Source of the DNA: Chryseobacterium sp. T16E-39 | GTDB taxonomy: Bacteria; Bacteroidota; Bacteroidia; Flavobacteriales; Weeksellaceae | Direction of reading: 5' to 3' | Assembly (NCBI RefSeq): GCF_002216065.1 | Contig: NZ_CP022282.1 | Location: forward strand, 4,588,001 to 4,652,000 | Length of the DNA: 64,000 nt | In this document: positions 39,216 to 48,478 of the stretch, one piece after another | Position numbering within the stretch: the stretch's first letter is position 1 | How the letters are laid out: every line of letters starts with the position of its first letter | Program-made: the position numbers and the translations under genes | Notes under the pieces: generated by a model | What the model saw: the letters and a program-made list of their open reading frames with translations, nothing else | The model's database searches: none | Told to the model about the DNA's origin: nothing

Positions 39216-40574
39216 ATGAAGTTAATTGACCTTGCAAAAGAATTAAATATTTCCGCAGAAGCGATCAAACAATTTATCCAGGATTTTGATCTTGAATTAG
39301 GAATCTGTATGAGTACTAATTTTGAGATCAAACAGGATTTTGAAAAATTTGCCCGGGAAAATGTAGATTTTCTAAAACGATACGAAAAAGATCTGGATAA
39401 GCATAAAACGCTGGAGCAAATTGCAGAAACAATCAATCAGCCTAAAGAAAAGGTAGAAAAAGCAATACAGGATTCTACGCCGAATATTTTTGATAACGGA
39501 TTTTTCCGTTCCTCAATTTCAAGTTATGGAATTGATAATAAATTAGGCGGTAATTATCAGTTCGTATACAACTATTTTGGACATAAAACCAGTCTCCAGC
39601 ACCGGGATTTTATTGGCTACAGAGATCTTTTCTTTTATATATCCAGTGTTTTAGAACCTTTCTTAGATAAACAGCAGATTAAAGATTGGGGGATTAATAA
39701 ACCTGCGGGAATTATTCTGTATGGACCTCCTGGAAGTGGGAAAATTTTCTGGGCGAATAAAATTGCAGAAATAATCAGCTATCAGTTTAAAGAAGTTAAA
39801 AAACATTATCTCGGAACATCTTTGATCGATGGGAATAAAACAAATTTCAACGATTTCCTGATGAATATGCTGACAGAAGATAAAGTGCTTCTTTTCATGG
39901 ATGATTTTGATGAAATTATGATGGAAAGAAATGCAGAAAATAACGTGGCTTCCTGTAATCTGGAAACCCAGGAGATTGTTTTGCATTATATTGGAAAGTT
40001 TGCTAAAGAAGATGTTCTTATGGTCGGATCAGCCAAATCAGTTTCTGAAATAGATGAAGAGATATTGGCTCCAGGAAGGTTTGATGTTATGATCCCGGTT
40101 TTTCCACCCAATGCTTCAGAGCGTTCGGAGATTATCCTTTATGGCATGACCAAAGGATTGGAAAGTGACTCTTTACTTTATAAGATCCTGAAAAATAATA
40201 AAGCGGATAAAGTGCCTTTCTGGAGTGAAACAGCTGGCAAGATGAAAGCTTTTAGCAATACCATGCTGATGGATTTTACACAGAGCCTGAAAAAAAGGAT
40301 CAAGAAACTTTATCAGCGAACAAAAAATGAAAAACTGGTTATTGATGGAACTCTTTTAAATGGAGCATTAAGAGATGCTGCAGGTAAACTTACAGAAGAG
40401 TATCTGCAGCAGGTTGAACAATTTTTAAATGATACAATCATTAATAACTTTGATGACTTCCAGTACAGGATAAAGTCCCTGAGAACTGAACTTGAAACTT
40501 ACAAATTGGTAGAAGAACCTACCAGAGCAATAGGTTTCCATCACAATGGGGAAGACGAAGAAGATAAAGGGTAG
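39216..40574 (+). CDS. AAA ATPase with IF2N-like N-terminus and altered P-loop
   Basis: 452 residues from ATG 39216. Residues 1-35 (MKLIDLAKELNISAEAIKQF) resemble the small N-terminal domain of translation factor IF-2. Residues about 95-330 are an AAA module with Walker A GPPGSGKI (170-177), where the usual Thr/Ser after the lysine is Ile177. Walker B is LLFMDDFDE (225-233), followed by SRH-like ILAPGRFDVMIPVFPP. A helical lid and C-terminal region follow (about 340-452). It is cytoplasmic; the role is unknown, probably remodelling or proteolysis-related like FtsH-type AAA proteins but without a peptidase. The FAD oxidoreductase gene follows after 53 bases. Confidence 0.85.
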   Translation: MKLIDLAKELNISAEAIKQFIQDFDLELGICMSTNFEIKQDFEKFARENVDFLKRYEKDLDKHKTLEQIAETINQPKEKVEKAIQDSTPNIFDNGFFRSSISSYGIDNKLGGNYQFVYNYFGHKTSLQHRDFIGYRDLFFYISSVLEPFLDKQQIKDWGINKPAGIILYGPPGSGKIFWANKIAEIISYQFKEVKKHYLGTSLIDGNKTNFNDFLMNMLTEDKVLLFMDDFDEIMMERNAENNVASCNLETQEIVLHYIGKFAKEDVLMVGSAKSVSEIDEEILAPGRFDVMIPVFPPNASERSEIILYGMTKGLESDSLLYKILKNNKADKVPFWSETAGKMKAFSNTMLMDFTQSLKKRIKKLYQRTKNEKLVIDGTLLNGALRDAAGKLTEEYLQQVEQFLNDTIINNFDDFQYRIKSLRTELETYKLVEEPTRAIGFHHNGEDEEDKG

Positions 40575-40627
40575 TTGTGTACCCATTTATCTCTATTGCC
40601 TTTTTTATCAACGATCAATAATTATCT

Positions 40628-41743
40628 ATGATTAATCCTAGCATTTGGGAACTTGAAACCTTTTATAGAAAAAGAGATATCATTATTATAGGAGCCGGTT
40701 TTACAGGGCTTTGGACTGCTATTTCCATTAAAGAAAAATATCCTGAACGATCCGTTTTAATGATAGAAAGGAACCAAATTCCTTTGGGAGCATCAACAAG
40801 AAATGCAGGTTTTGCATGTTTTGGAAGCCTGACTGAAATTATTGCTGATCAGAAAAAAATGGGCTGGGATAAAACTCTGGGACTTGTCAGGATGAGGTTT
40901 GAGGGACTTCATAAAATTCAAAAATATTTTCGGAGCTCAGAAATCGATTTTGACTTAAGTGGAGGATATGAAATCCTTAATACCGATGAACCTTTGCAAA
41001 AGATGGCAGAGGTAAATGAAAAACTTAAGTCTATAACAGGAATTGCTAATACATATTCTTTACAACAAAGTAAAATACGGGAATTTGGCTTAGGGAAATC
41101 TAATTTTCTTATTGAAAACCCGTGTGAAGGAAGCTTACAGTCAGGAAAGCTTTTACAAAAACTCCTTGAAAAATGTTATGATCTCAAAATTGAATTTATT
41201 TTTGGAACTGAAGTAGCAGATGTAATTGAAAATACAGATGGGATACTTGTCAAACTTTCGGATCTGTTATCCATTCAGACAGATCAACTTATTCATTGTA
41301 CTAATGCTTTTAGCTCAAGATTTTTAGAAAGTGAAGAAATAATTCCGGCACGGGGCCAGATTTTATTGACAGAACCTATTCAGAATTTAAAATTAAAAGG
41401 GACTTTCCATTATGATGAAGGGTTTTATTATTTCAGGAATTTAGGAGATCGTATCTTATTGGGAGGCGGAAGAAATCAGGATTTTAAAACCGAGGAAACG
41501 ACAGATTTTGAAACCACAGAATTTTTGCAAAGTCATTTGGAAAGTTTTTTAAAAGAAGTAATTTTGCCCAATCAGAATTTTAAAATTTCACTGCGTTGGT
41601 CAGGAATTATGGCGATGGGATCTGAAAAAACTCCAATTGTAAAACAGTTATCTGACAGACAGTTTTGTGCTGTAAGGCTCTCCGGAATGGGTGTTGCGCT
41701 AGCTCCGAAAATAGGTGAGATCGTTGCCGGCTTGATTCTATAA
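40628..41743 (+). CDS. FAD-dependent oxidoreductase (DAO family)
   Basis: 371 residues. FAD-binding GAGFTG (22-27) in DIIIIGAGFTGLWTAISI, followed by IER at 46-48 (acidic residue that binds the ribose). GASTRNAGFACFGS is the D-amino-acid-oxidase/glycine-oxidase-like loop after the first FAD motif. Late RYSGIMAMG-type strand is RWSGIMAMGSEKTPIV, with GMGVALAPKIGEIVA at the end. The family oxidises amine or amino acid substrates; the exact one is unknown. Confidence 0.87.
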   Translation: MINPSIWELETFYRKRDIIIIGAGFTGLWTAISIKEKYPERSVLMIERNQIPLGASTRNAGFACFGSLTEIIADQKKMGWDKTLGLVRMRFEGLHKIQKYFRSSEIDFDLSGGYEILNTDEPLQKMAEVNEKLKSITGIANTYSLQQSKIREFGLGKSNFLIENPCEGSLQSGKLLQKLLEKCYDLKIEFIFGTEVADVIENTDGILVKLSDLLSIQTDQLIHCTNAFSSRFLESEEIIPARGQILLTEPIQNLKLKGTFHYDEGFYYFRNLGDRILLGGGRNQDFKTEETTDFETTEFLQSHLESFLKEVILPNQNFKISLRWSGIMAMGSEKTPIVKQLSDRQFCAVRLSGMGVALAPKIGEIVAGLIL

Positions 41744-41756
41744 TAATCAGTAAGAA

Positions 41757-41862
41757 TGGAAAGTTGAAAATTGAAAATGGAAAGTGAAAAAACAGAAGCT
41801 TTCTAATTTTATTCACCCATCTATAATTTTCAACCCTCCACTTTCAATTTTCCACTTTCAAC
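41757..41862. repeat. A-rich/T-rich inverted repeat before prfB
   Basis: GAAAGTTGAAAATTGAAAATG units (41757-41787) face CACTTTCAATTTTCCACTTTC units (41828-41862), so the region can fold back; each arm itself contains two direct repeats of the unit. No gene here. Confidence 0.6.
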
Positions 41863-41890
41863 TTATAACTACTAATCCCACTTTTATCCT

Positions 41891-41898
41891 TATTTTTG
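41891..41898 (+). promoter_or_regulatory. prfB -7 box
   Basis: TATTTTTG, perfect, 16 bases before the GTG start at 41915; no clear -33. Confidence 0.45.
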
Positions 41899-41914
41899 CA
41901 CAAAAGAAAAATTC

Positions 41915-43027
41915 GTGATTAACAACGACCATATAAAAGATGTTCAGACTAGAATTGAAGATCTCCATAAATACCTTCAGATTGAAAAGAAGAAAATAGA
42001 AATTTCCAATGATGATGAGAAAACTGCAGCCCCTGAATTTTGGGATAACCCCAAAGAAGCTGAGGCTTTTTTAAAGCAGCTTCGTTCTAAAAAAAGATGG
42101 GTGGAAGATTATGAAGAGATCACGACCCAGTTTGATGATTTGCAGGTTTTAATGGAATTCGCAAAAGAAGATCCGGATTCTGAAAAAGAGCTGGATGAAG
42201 CCTTTCCAAAATTAGTGGAAAAAATCGAAGATTTAGAATTCAAAAACATGCTTTCTAATGAGGGTGATGAACTTTCAGCAGTTATACAGATCACTGCAGG
42301 AGCAGGAGGTACTGAGAGTTGTGATTGGGCTGCTATGCTCATGAGGATGTATACCATGTGGGCAGAGAAGCAAGGCTATAAGATTCGTGAACTGAACTAT
42401 CAGGAAGGAGATGTAGCAGGTGTGAAAACAGTTACTCTGGAAATGGATGGTGAATATGCTTTTGGATACCTTAAAGGTGAAAACGGAGTTCATAGATTGG
42501 TTAGAATTTCTCCTTTTGACAGTAATGCAAAAAGACATACGAGTTTCGTTTCCGTATATGTATATCCGTTGGTAGATGATACGATTGAAATCAATATCAA
42601 TCCTGCAGATATTTCATTTGAAACCATGCGAAGTTCAGGAGCAGGAGGGCAGAACGTAAACAAAGTAGAAACAGCCGTACGTCTTCGTCACGCACCTACC
42701 GGGATTATCATTGAAAACTCAGAATCACGCTCACAGCTTCAGAACAAAGAAAAAGCAATGCAGTTACTTCGTTCCAGACTATATGAAATGGAACTTGAAG
42801 AACGGATGAGAGCAAGAACAGAGATCGAATCCAATAAAATGAAAATCGAGTGGGGAAGTCAGATCAGGAATTACGTAATGCATCCTTATAAATTGGTAAA
42901 AGATGTACGTTCCGGACATGAAACTTCAGATGTGGATTCTGTGATGAATGGAAACCTTACTCCATTCCTGAAAGCATTTCTAATGGCCGATGGAACCGCA
43001 GTTTCTGATGATGATTTAGATCTGTAA
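41915..43027 (+). CDS. prfB: Peptide chain release factor 2 (no frameshift site)
   Basis: 370 residues, reading uninterrupted from a GTG start. RF2 identity: SPF at 199-201 in RISPFDSNA (stop-codon recognition of UGA/UAA), and GGQ at 244-246 in [11 protein letters not shown] (peptidyl-tRNA hydrolysis). In many bacteria prfB has an internal UGA after codon 25 and needs a +1 frameshift; here the aligned region ([12 protein letters not shown], codons 16-27) is in frame with no stop and no CTTTGAC. The next in-frame ATG would cut the N-terminal domain, so GTG is chosen. Confidence 0.96.
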   Translation: MINNDHIKDVQTRIEDLHKYLQIEKKKIEISNDDEKTAAPEFWDNPKEAEAFLKQLRSKKRWVEDYEEITTQFDDLQVLMEFAKEDPDSEKELDEAFPKLVEKIEDLEFKNMLSNEGDELSAVIQITAGAGGTESCDWAAMLMRMYTMWAEKQGYKIRELNYQEGDVAGVKTVTLEMDGEYAFGYLKGENGVHRLVRISPFDSNAKRHTSFVSVYVYPLVDDTIEININPADISFETMRSSGAGGQNVNKVETAVRLRHAPTGIIIENSESRSQLQNKEKAMQLLRSRLYEMELEERMRARTEIESNKMKIEWGSQIRNYVMHPYKLVKDVRSGHETSDVDSVMNGNLTPFLKAFLMADGTAVSDDDLDL

Positions 43028-43066
43028 AATATTATTCCGGTTTTTTAGTTAAAATCTTATAATTAA

Positions 43067-43098
43067 TTTCTTAATCAGACTTTTTAGACTTATTTTTG
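43067..43098 (+). promoter_or_regulatory. dedA promoter
   Basis: TTTC (43067-43070), 20 bases, perfect TATTTTTG (43091-43098); the -33 has one mismatch from TTTG. ATG follows at 43115. Confidence 0.5.
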
Positions 43099-43114
43099 TT
43101 ACTTATCAATATGT

Positions 43115-43810
43115 ATGGAAGATTTCAATAGCTGGAAAGATTTACTAAACCCGGAGTTTTATATCAAAATGGGAGGGTTTTGGCTTATTCTATTTATTAT
43201 TTTTGCCGAAACTGGTCTTTTTGTAGGATTTTTTTTACCAGGAGACTCTTTATTGTTTGTTTCAGGAATTTATGCTGTTGAAATTATCAAAGAGACTTTT
43301 GGCTCCACAGGGAGCGATCTGCTTGATACTACCATTCTTGCTACTTCTGTTGCTCTTGCTGCGATTGTTGGTAATGAAGTCGGATATTATTTTGGAGTGA
43401 AGGCAGGTCCTTCGTTATACAAAAAGCAAGATTCTTTTCTATTCAAGAAAAAATATTTGTATCAAGCTCATGACTTTTTTGAAAAGCATGGAGCACTGGC
43501 TATTATCATGGCAAGGTTTTTACCGGTGGTAAGAACTTTTACCCCTATCGTTGCAGGAATTGTAAAGATGGATAAAAAAGAATTTTTAAGAGATAATATT
43601 ATTGGGGCTGTATTATGGTCATTTATCCTGATCTTCGCGGGCCATTACCTAGATAAATTATTCCAGGAGCAGTTCGGAATCAATCTTAAGGAAAAATTAG
43701 AATTGATCATCATTGTTATCGTTCTTATTACAACCCTACCGATCATTATTAAATTTCTGTTTGGAAAGAAAGTGGACCATAGTAAATATGAGGACAATTC
43801 ACCAGAATAA
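43115..43810 (+). CDS. DedA family membrane protein
   Basis: 231 residues. GFFLPGDSLLFVSGIYA near the N-terminus and ARFLPVVRTFTPIVAGIVKM (near residue 130-150) are the DedA signature (FxRxxPxxR and GxxxM motifs). Two re-entrant loops and four to five helices; C-terminal helix then a charged tail. Family members move or flip undecaprenyl phosphate or phosphatidylethanolamine-type lipids, and several are redundant and important for envelope integrity. An ATG four bases upstream is out of frame. Confidence 0.92.
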   Translation: MEDFNSWKDLLNPEFYIKMGGFWLILFIIFAETGLFVGFFLPGDSLLFVSGIYAVEIIKETFGSTGSDLLDTTILATSVALAAIVGNEVGYYFGVKAGPSLYKKQDSFLFKKKYLYQAHDFFEKHGALAIIMARFLPVVRTFTPIVAGIVKMDKKEFLRDNIIGAVLWSFILIFAGHYLDKLFQEQFGINLKEKLELIIIVIVLITTLPIIIKFLFGKKVDHSKYEDNSPE

Positions 43811-43834
43811 TGTAAACACAAAACTTAAAATATG

Positions 43835-43860
43835 ATAACCTGCTTTTTGCAGGTTATTTT
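43835..43860. terminator. Shared terminator, dedA and hydrolase
   Basis: ATAACCTGC (43835-43843) pairs with GCAGGTTAT (43849-43857), followed by seven Ts on plus strand; the hydrolase stop codon lies within the 3' arm. Confidence 0.75.
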
Positions 43861-44723
43861 TTTATCCACTCCAAAATATTTGGATAGATAATACTGTCTC
43901 TTTTTCGCTTGCTGAAAAATCTGGGTGCATGACCTGTATTTTTCATAAAAACCAATTTATGGACAATATTCTGGCTTGTTAACGCTGAATCTAGTGCCAG
44001 CCCCTGGTTTTTATTGACCAGAAAATCCTGGTTTCCCTGAAAGATTAATGTTGGAACATTGGTAATGTTCGCTATCGGACTTGCTTTTTTAAATTCCTCG
44101 GACAGATTATGCCGTTCAAATTTCTCTCCTACAACCTTTTGCAGGGTTGGAGAGGTATATTTTGAATAAAAGGATTGCATAAATTCCGGAGAATAAAAAT
44201 CCGTTGGGCCGCTCAGAGAGATGATCTTTTTGATTTGATCGGGGTGTTGGTAGCCATACAGTAAAGCCAGATGCCCGCCGGCGCTTTCTCCCAGGATGAT
44301 ATAATTATCTGCCCGTAGTTCTGCTTTTCCGGCTAAGGAATTGAATTTATTAATAACAGCGCTGATATCTTCCAGCTGTTCACGATAGGTGATGTTTTGG
44401 GGTTTTGAAACCAATCTGTAGTTGATATTGATGCTCGGGATATTATTTTTAAAAAGCATTTTCTGGATCTGGATCATATGCTCTTTTCTTCCATATTTCC
44501 AGGCTCCTCCGTGTACAATAAGAACAACAGGCGAATCCTCAGAATAACCGGATGGAAGAAAAATGTCCATCTTTTGTCTCTTATGTTCGCCGTATTTTAA
44601 ATTGTAAATTTTCTGCTGATTGTTATCCCCCACCCAAACTCTGAATCTTGAATTACATGAATTTAATAAAAAGCTGATACATCCTAAAACAAAAAAATGA
44701 TATCTGAGTATGAGCTTTTTCAT
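43854..44723 (-). CDS. Alpha/beta hydrolase lipoprotein (carboxylesterase/BD-FAE type)
   Basis: 289 residues. The N-terminus has a hydrophobic signal ending FLLNSC23, a lipoprotein site. The HGGAWKYGRKEH oxyanion loop and the nucleophile elbow LGESAGGHLALLYG place it in the BD-FAE/esterase family. D in NQDFLVN and H in TGHAPRFF complete the triad. It probably hydrolyses acetyl or other esters of a polysaccharide or small molecule outside the inner membrane. It faces dedA across a shared terminator. Confidence 0.9.
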   Translation of the reverse strand: MKKLILRYHFFVLGCISFLLNSCNSRFRVWVGDNNQQKIYNLKYGEHKRQKMDIFLPSGYSEDSPVVLIVHGGAWKYGRKEHMIQIQKMLFKNNIPSININYRLVSKPQNITYREQLEDISAVINKFNSLAGKAELRADNYIILGESAGGHLALLYGYQHPDQIKKIISLSGPTDFYSPEFMQSFYSKYTSPTLQKVVGEKFERHNLSEEFKKASPIANITNVPTLIFQGNQDFLVNKNQGLALDSALTSQNIVHKLVFMKNTGHAPRFFSKRKRDSIIYPNILEWIKK

Positions 44724-44778
44724 AGATCAAATGTAAGAAAAATATGGTGATTTAATGAGTAGAGAGGACTGTATTGTA

Positions 44779-45207
44779 TCAGCTGCGCTCTGCTAATTCT
44801 TTTAGCTTCTGATTCATTGCATTAAATCCTGCAGCGGTACTGTCAAAATTGAAAAACGGAACAAGCAATCCTGAAAATTTCTCTGACTGAACAAATTTTG
44901 TCGTACCGTTCCCATTATCGGATAATTCAAATTTATGTTCTCCGTCAAATATTCCTTTGATCAATAATTTTCCCAGCCAACTTAATTCTTGAGCATTCTT
45001 TTTTGATAAGACTACAGGTTTAAAGGTCATTCCTTTTCCATCTTTTGGCTCAATGTTCACTTGTATTTGGTTGCCTATTTCTACAACTCCTTGAATACTT
45101 TTTATAAAAGGATTCCAAGTGGTATAGCTTTCGAAATCCGTTAATATTTTCCAGATCTTTTCTGGACTGGCGTGAATGATAACTTCTGTTTCAATTGTTT
45201 TCGACAT
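44779..45207 (-). CDS. SRPBCC (START-like) domain protein
   Basis: 142 residues, the size of a single SRPBCC/polyketide-cyclase fold. It opens ETEVIIHASPEKIWKILTDFESYTTWNPFIKSIQG and later has DGEHKFELSDNGNGTTKFVQSEKFSG, family landmarks around a large ligand cavity. It is cytoplasmic and binds a hydrophobic molecule; the ligand is not known. It lies 61 bases after the Crp-type regulator on the same strand and could be its target. Confidence 0.85.
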   Translation of the reverse strand: MSKTIETEVIIHASPEKIWKILTDFESYTTWNPFIKSIQGVVEIGNQIQVNIEPKDGKGMTFKPVVLSKKNAQELSWLGKLLIKGIFDGEHKFELSDNGNGTTKFVQSEKFSGLLVPFFNFDSTAAGFNAMNQKLKELAERS

Positions 45208-45268
45208 GGGACAAATATTTTATAGGAACAAAGGTCGGACAGATTAAAAAAAATCCACTTGACAAAAA

Positions 45269-45853
45269 TCAAAAATTTCCTGAAGCAATTTTATTTCTTA
45301 TTCTGCTAAAGGTTTCAGAAGTCATCCCAAGCATAGAAGCAATATACTGCAGAGGAACCTGATTGAATAACTGAGGGTTTTCATTAAAAAAACATCGGTA
45401 TCTTTCTTCAGCGGTCATTGATAAATGTCCATAGATTCTTGTTTCCATGGTGGTAAAACAATGAACAATAAATGCTTTTTCCAGTGTATGCCATTTCTTT
45501 ACACACTCTTGTAATTTTTCGTAATCAGATTTATCAATGGTGTACAGCTGAGTATCAGTAAGAGCCTGGATAGTCCATCTGGCAGGAATATCAGACATAA
45601 AACTGGATAGATCCGTAACAAAGAACCCTTTAGTGGATATCCATTGGGTGATCTCTTTCTTTTCGGTTTCACAGAATATCCTTAAAAATCCGGATTGGAT
45701 AAAACTTAATTTTGTACTTATTTTTCCTGATTTCAAGAAAAAATCATTTTTTTTAACCATCTCTGGTTTAAAAAAAGAGACAATTGTTTTGAGGTCGTCA
45801 GCTTCAATATGGGAAAAGTGAGACGTAAGGCTGCGTTCGAGGTCGGTGGTCAT
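45269..45853 (-). CDS. Crp/Fnr family transcription regulator
   Basis: 194 residues. A cNMP-binding-like beta-barrel (about 20-110: FLKSGKISTKLSFIQSGFLRIFCETEKKEIT) with no iron-sulfur cysteines, and a C-terminal segment (QVPLQYIASMLGMTSETFSRIRNKI) that is the helix-turn-helix. This is the compact flavobacterial subtype without the usual glycines of cAMP binding, so the effector is unclear. The gene starts six bases after the TPR gene, so they form an operon. Confidence 0.88.
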   Translation of the reverse strand: MTTDLERSLTSHFSHIEADDLKTIVSFFKPEMVKKNDFFLKSGKISTKLSFIQSGFLRIFCETEKKEITQWISTKGFFVTDLSSFMSDIPARWTIQALTDTQLYTIDKSDYEKLQECVKKWHTLEKAFIVHCFTTMETRIYGHLSMTAEERYRCFFNENPQLFNQVPLQYIASMLGMTSETFSRIRNKIASGNF

Positions 45854-45859
45854 TAAGGC

Positions 45860-46354
45860 TTATTTATTTTTTTGTTCTAAATTTTCAGCATATCTGTATA
45901 AAGATTGATTATATCTGGGTAAATGTTTTGATAATGCTTGTAGGGACAAAGATAAAGCCTCCCGATCTTCTCCTGCAGAATAAAGGGAAAGAGCTAAAAA
46001 GGCATCAACAGCATCATTTAATTCATCAGAATAGTTTGCCTTTTCTTCTCTGAGAATCTGGATACTTTCATTAATTTTCTCATTATTTCTTAAAGTACTT
46101 GCCAGTTGGATTCTTGCTCTTCTTCTTCGCAAGCCGGATAGTCCTTGATCCAATGCGGATCTATACAAAGGTTCTGCTTCTTTTTCGTGCCCTGTTGAAT
46201 CATAAGCACAGGCAAGCTCAAAATCACCAATAGCTTTTTGATCCGAATGAAGGGTGTGCTCCTTTATCCGCTGAATAAAATATTCATTGTTTACAGTCCC
46301 TAATTGCTGCCAGATCAATTGAAGCTCATTTTCCCAGTTCTCAGTTTCTTCCAT
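45860..46354 (-). CDS. TPR repeat protein
   Basis: 164 residues, all helical. A TPR-like pattern is seen in AIGDFELACAYDSTGHEKEAEPLYRSALDQGL, RARIQLASTLRNNEKINESIQILREEKANY and DAVDAFLALSLYSAGEDREALSLSLQALSKHL. No signal peptide. Likely a cytoplasmic adaptor for the co-transcribed Crp-type regulator; that role is inferred from position only. Confidence 0.8.
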   Translation of the reverse strand: MEETENWENELQLIWQQLGTVNNEYFIQRIKEHTLHSDQKAIGDFELACAYDSTGHEKEAEPLYRSALDQGLSGLRRRRARIQLASTLRNNEKINESIQILREEKANYSDELNDAVDAFLALSLYSAGEDREALSLSLQALSKHLPRYNQSLYRYAENLEQKNK

Positions 46355-46567
46355 TTTGTACTATAATCTTTGTGATGCAAATATGAGAAGATAATTGAAT
46401 GTAAAGACAACTTTGCTTAATAATTTTAATGGGGTTTGATGAGATTTTGAAGAACAAGGATAAAGCGAAAAAAATAATACAGGATCTTCAAAACTCTTTT
46501 TTTGAATTCTATATTTTTTCATTTTTAAATTGATTTTAAAAGAAAATGAGAAATCGAATTAAATGGT

Positions 46568-46575
46568 TATTTTTG
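46568..46575 (+). promoter_or_regulatory. DUF808 gene -7 box
   Basis: TATTTTTG, perfect, 22 bases before ATG 46597. It lies inside a longer upstream reading frame, which supports the shorter start. Confidence 0.45.
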
Positions 46576-46596
46576 CTTTTAAATAATAAAATAAAT

Positions 46597-47484
46597 ATGG
46601 CGTCTGGTTTTTTTGCAATTTTAGATGATCTTGCAGCTCTTATGGATGATGTGGCGGTAACAAGTAAAATAGCGACTCAGAAAACGGCGGGCATTTTAGG
46701 GGATGATCTTGCGGTAAATGCAGAAAAAGCAACAGGCTTTATATCATCTCGTGAAATACCTGTTTTGTGGGCGATCACTAAAGGTTCTTTCATTAATAAG
46801 TTGATTATTCTTCCGATAGCCTTCTTACTGCATTGGCTTTATAAACCCGCAATAGAGATTATCCTTATTTTAGGAGGTTTTTATCTAGCGTTTGAAGGCG
46901 TAGAAAAGATTATTGAATTTCTATTTCACCGTGATAAAAAAGGTCATGAAGTTATAGAAGAAAGTACAAAAAATGAAGATGCCGAAAATTCTGAAAAATC
47001 AAAAATAAAATCAGCAATTACCACAGATTTTATTCTTTCCATAGAGATTGTAATTATTGCTCTGGGAACTGTTCTTGAGGAGCAACACCCGTTATTAACG
47101 CAGATCATTACAGTGAGCCTGGTGTCCTTTCTGGCAACGGTAGGGGTGTATGGAATTGTAGCGTTGATTGTAAGAATGGATGATGCAGGTTTTAAACTGA
47201 TCAAAAAGAGTAACGATAAAGGTTTCTTTTCTAAGCTGGGGCATTTATTAGTGAAAGCATTACCCGTAATTATAAAAATTCTTGCCATTGTTGGAACAAT
47301 TGCCCTTATTTTGGTGTCAGGAGGAATTTTTGCCCATAATATTAGCTATTTGCATCATTTTCTTCCTTCATGGCCGACCGCGCTTAAAGAGCTTGTCTTT
47401 GGACTAAGTGGGGGATTGATTGCTGTTCTGCTTTTTACAGTTGGGAAAAAAGCCTACACATTAGCAACACGTAAAGGCAGTTAA
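46597..47484 (+). CDS. DUF808 (YedI) family membrane protein
   Basis: 295 residues from ATG 46597. MASGFFAILDDLAALMDDVAVTSKIATQKTAGILGDDLAVNAEKATGF is diagnostic of DUF808, a family of inner membrane proteins of unknown role. About seven hydrophobic segments follow. An earlier in-frame ATG (46546) is rejected because the promoter box would lie within the coding region. The acyltransferase gene follows after 73 bases. Confidence 0.9.
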   Translation: MASGFFAILDDLAALMDDVAVTSKIATQKTAGILGDDLAVNAEKATGFISSREIPVLWAITKGSFINKLIILPIAFLLHWLYKPAIEIILILGGFYLAFEGVEKIIEFLFHRDKKGHEVIEESTKNEDAENSEKSKIKSAITTDFILSIEIVIIALGTVLEEQHPLLTQIITVSLVSFLATVGVYGIVALIVRMDDAGFKLIKKSNDKGFFSKLGHLLVKALPVIIKILAIVGTIALILVSGGIFAHNISYLHHFLPSWPTALKELVFGLSGGLIAVLLFTVGKKAYTLATRKGS

Positions 47485-47557
47485 TCTTTAGATTTAAATT
47501 ACGGGATAAAACTATTTAACGAAGATCTGAGGATGAAATTCCTGTTCATTGATTATT

Positions 47558-48466
47558 ATGAGAAATTTATCGATTGATATACTGAAAATCGTCCTGGCCT
47601 TTTTTGTTGTTTTCCTGCATATGCATATCCTTCGGGATTCTCATCCTGTTTTGAGTTTTGTACTCGTTAATGGGATTTTTAGAATGGCTGTCCCTACATT
47701 TTTAGTGATTACAGGATATTATTTTTATTATGTTGATGATAAGAATAAGCTGAAAAAATGGTTACTAAGGATATTCTTACTATACCTGATCTGGTCCATC
47801 GTTTATATACCTTTTTGGAAAGAAGGAGACGCCTGGATGAATATTATATTTGGTTATCATCATTTGTGGTATCTAATCGGAACCTTCTTTTCCGGGATTA
47901 TTTTGTTTTTTATCAGGAAAATATCTGTCAACCTATTAGCAGGACTTGTTGTTTTATTATTTAGCCTGGGGTATGGAATACAAATTTTGGGAAACCTGCA
48001 TTATTTTCAATATGAAACCGATTCGGTGATCAACCTTTTTCCATCGTACAGAAACTTTCTTTTGGTATGCTTCCCTTTTTTGACAATAGGATATCTGATC
48101 AATAAACTGAATCTGGATATGAAATACAAGCTTTCATGGATAGATGTGGTTATTGCAATGGGTTTTGTTGCGCTAGAATCGCTTTTCAATTATAAGATGA
48201 TCAATTCAAGGGAAAATATTGATTTATTATTTTCTCTGTTAATTGCCTGTCCTTTATTGTTTATCTATTGTAAAAGCCTTTCTGTGATGGTGGATACAAA
48301 GCTTTTAGCAAGTCTTTCCACAGCGATTTATGTTATACATCCATTGATCATGAAGTGGGTATTGGATAAATATTATCCATTCGAAATTCCCATTTTTATC
48401 ATCATTGTATTGATTTCCAGTTTTATTCTTGTATTGGTCAATAGGAAACTAAAGTACCTGTTGTAA
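47558..48466 (+). CDS. Acyltransferase 3 family membrane protein
   Basis: 302 residues with about ten membrane helices. IDILKIVLAFFVVFLHMHI (with H in the first helix) and MAVPTFLVITGYYFY match the AT3/OafB core, which transfers acetyl or other acyl groups to surface sugars. Only the AT3 domain is present, without an SGNH partner. The start at ATG 47558 is preferred over 47549 by only three residues. Confidence 0.85.
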   Translation: MRNLSIDILKIVLAFFVVFLHMHILRDSHPVLSFVLVNGIFRMAVPTFLVITGYYFYYVDDKNKLKKWLLRIFLLYLIWSIVYIPFWKEGDAWMNIIFGYHHLWYLIGTFFSGIILFFIRKISVNLLAGLVVLLFSLGYGIQILGNLHYFQYETDSVINLFPSYRNFLLVCFPFLTIGYLINKLNLDMKYKLSWIDVVIAMGFVALESLFNYKMINSRENIDLLFSLLIACPLLFIYCKSLSVMVDTKLLASLSTAIYVIHPLIMKWVLDKYYPFEIPIFIIIVLISSFILVLVNRKLKYLL

Positions 48467-48478
48467 TATATGTTTGGG

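Noticed and set aside
41881..42000. Search for a programmed frameshift in prfB
   Set aside because: No TGA or CTTTGAC in the aligned codons; the frame is continuous.
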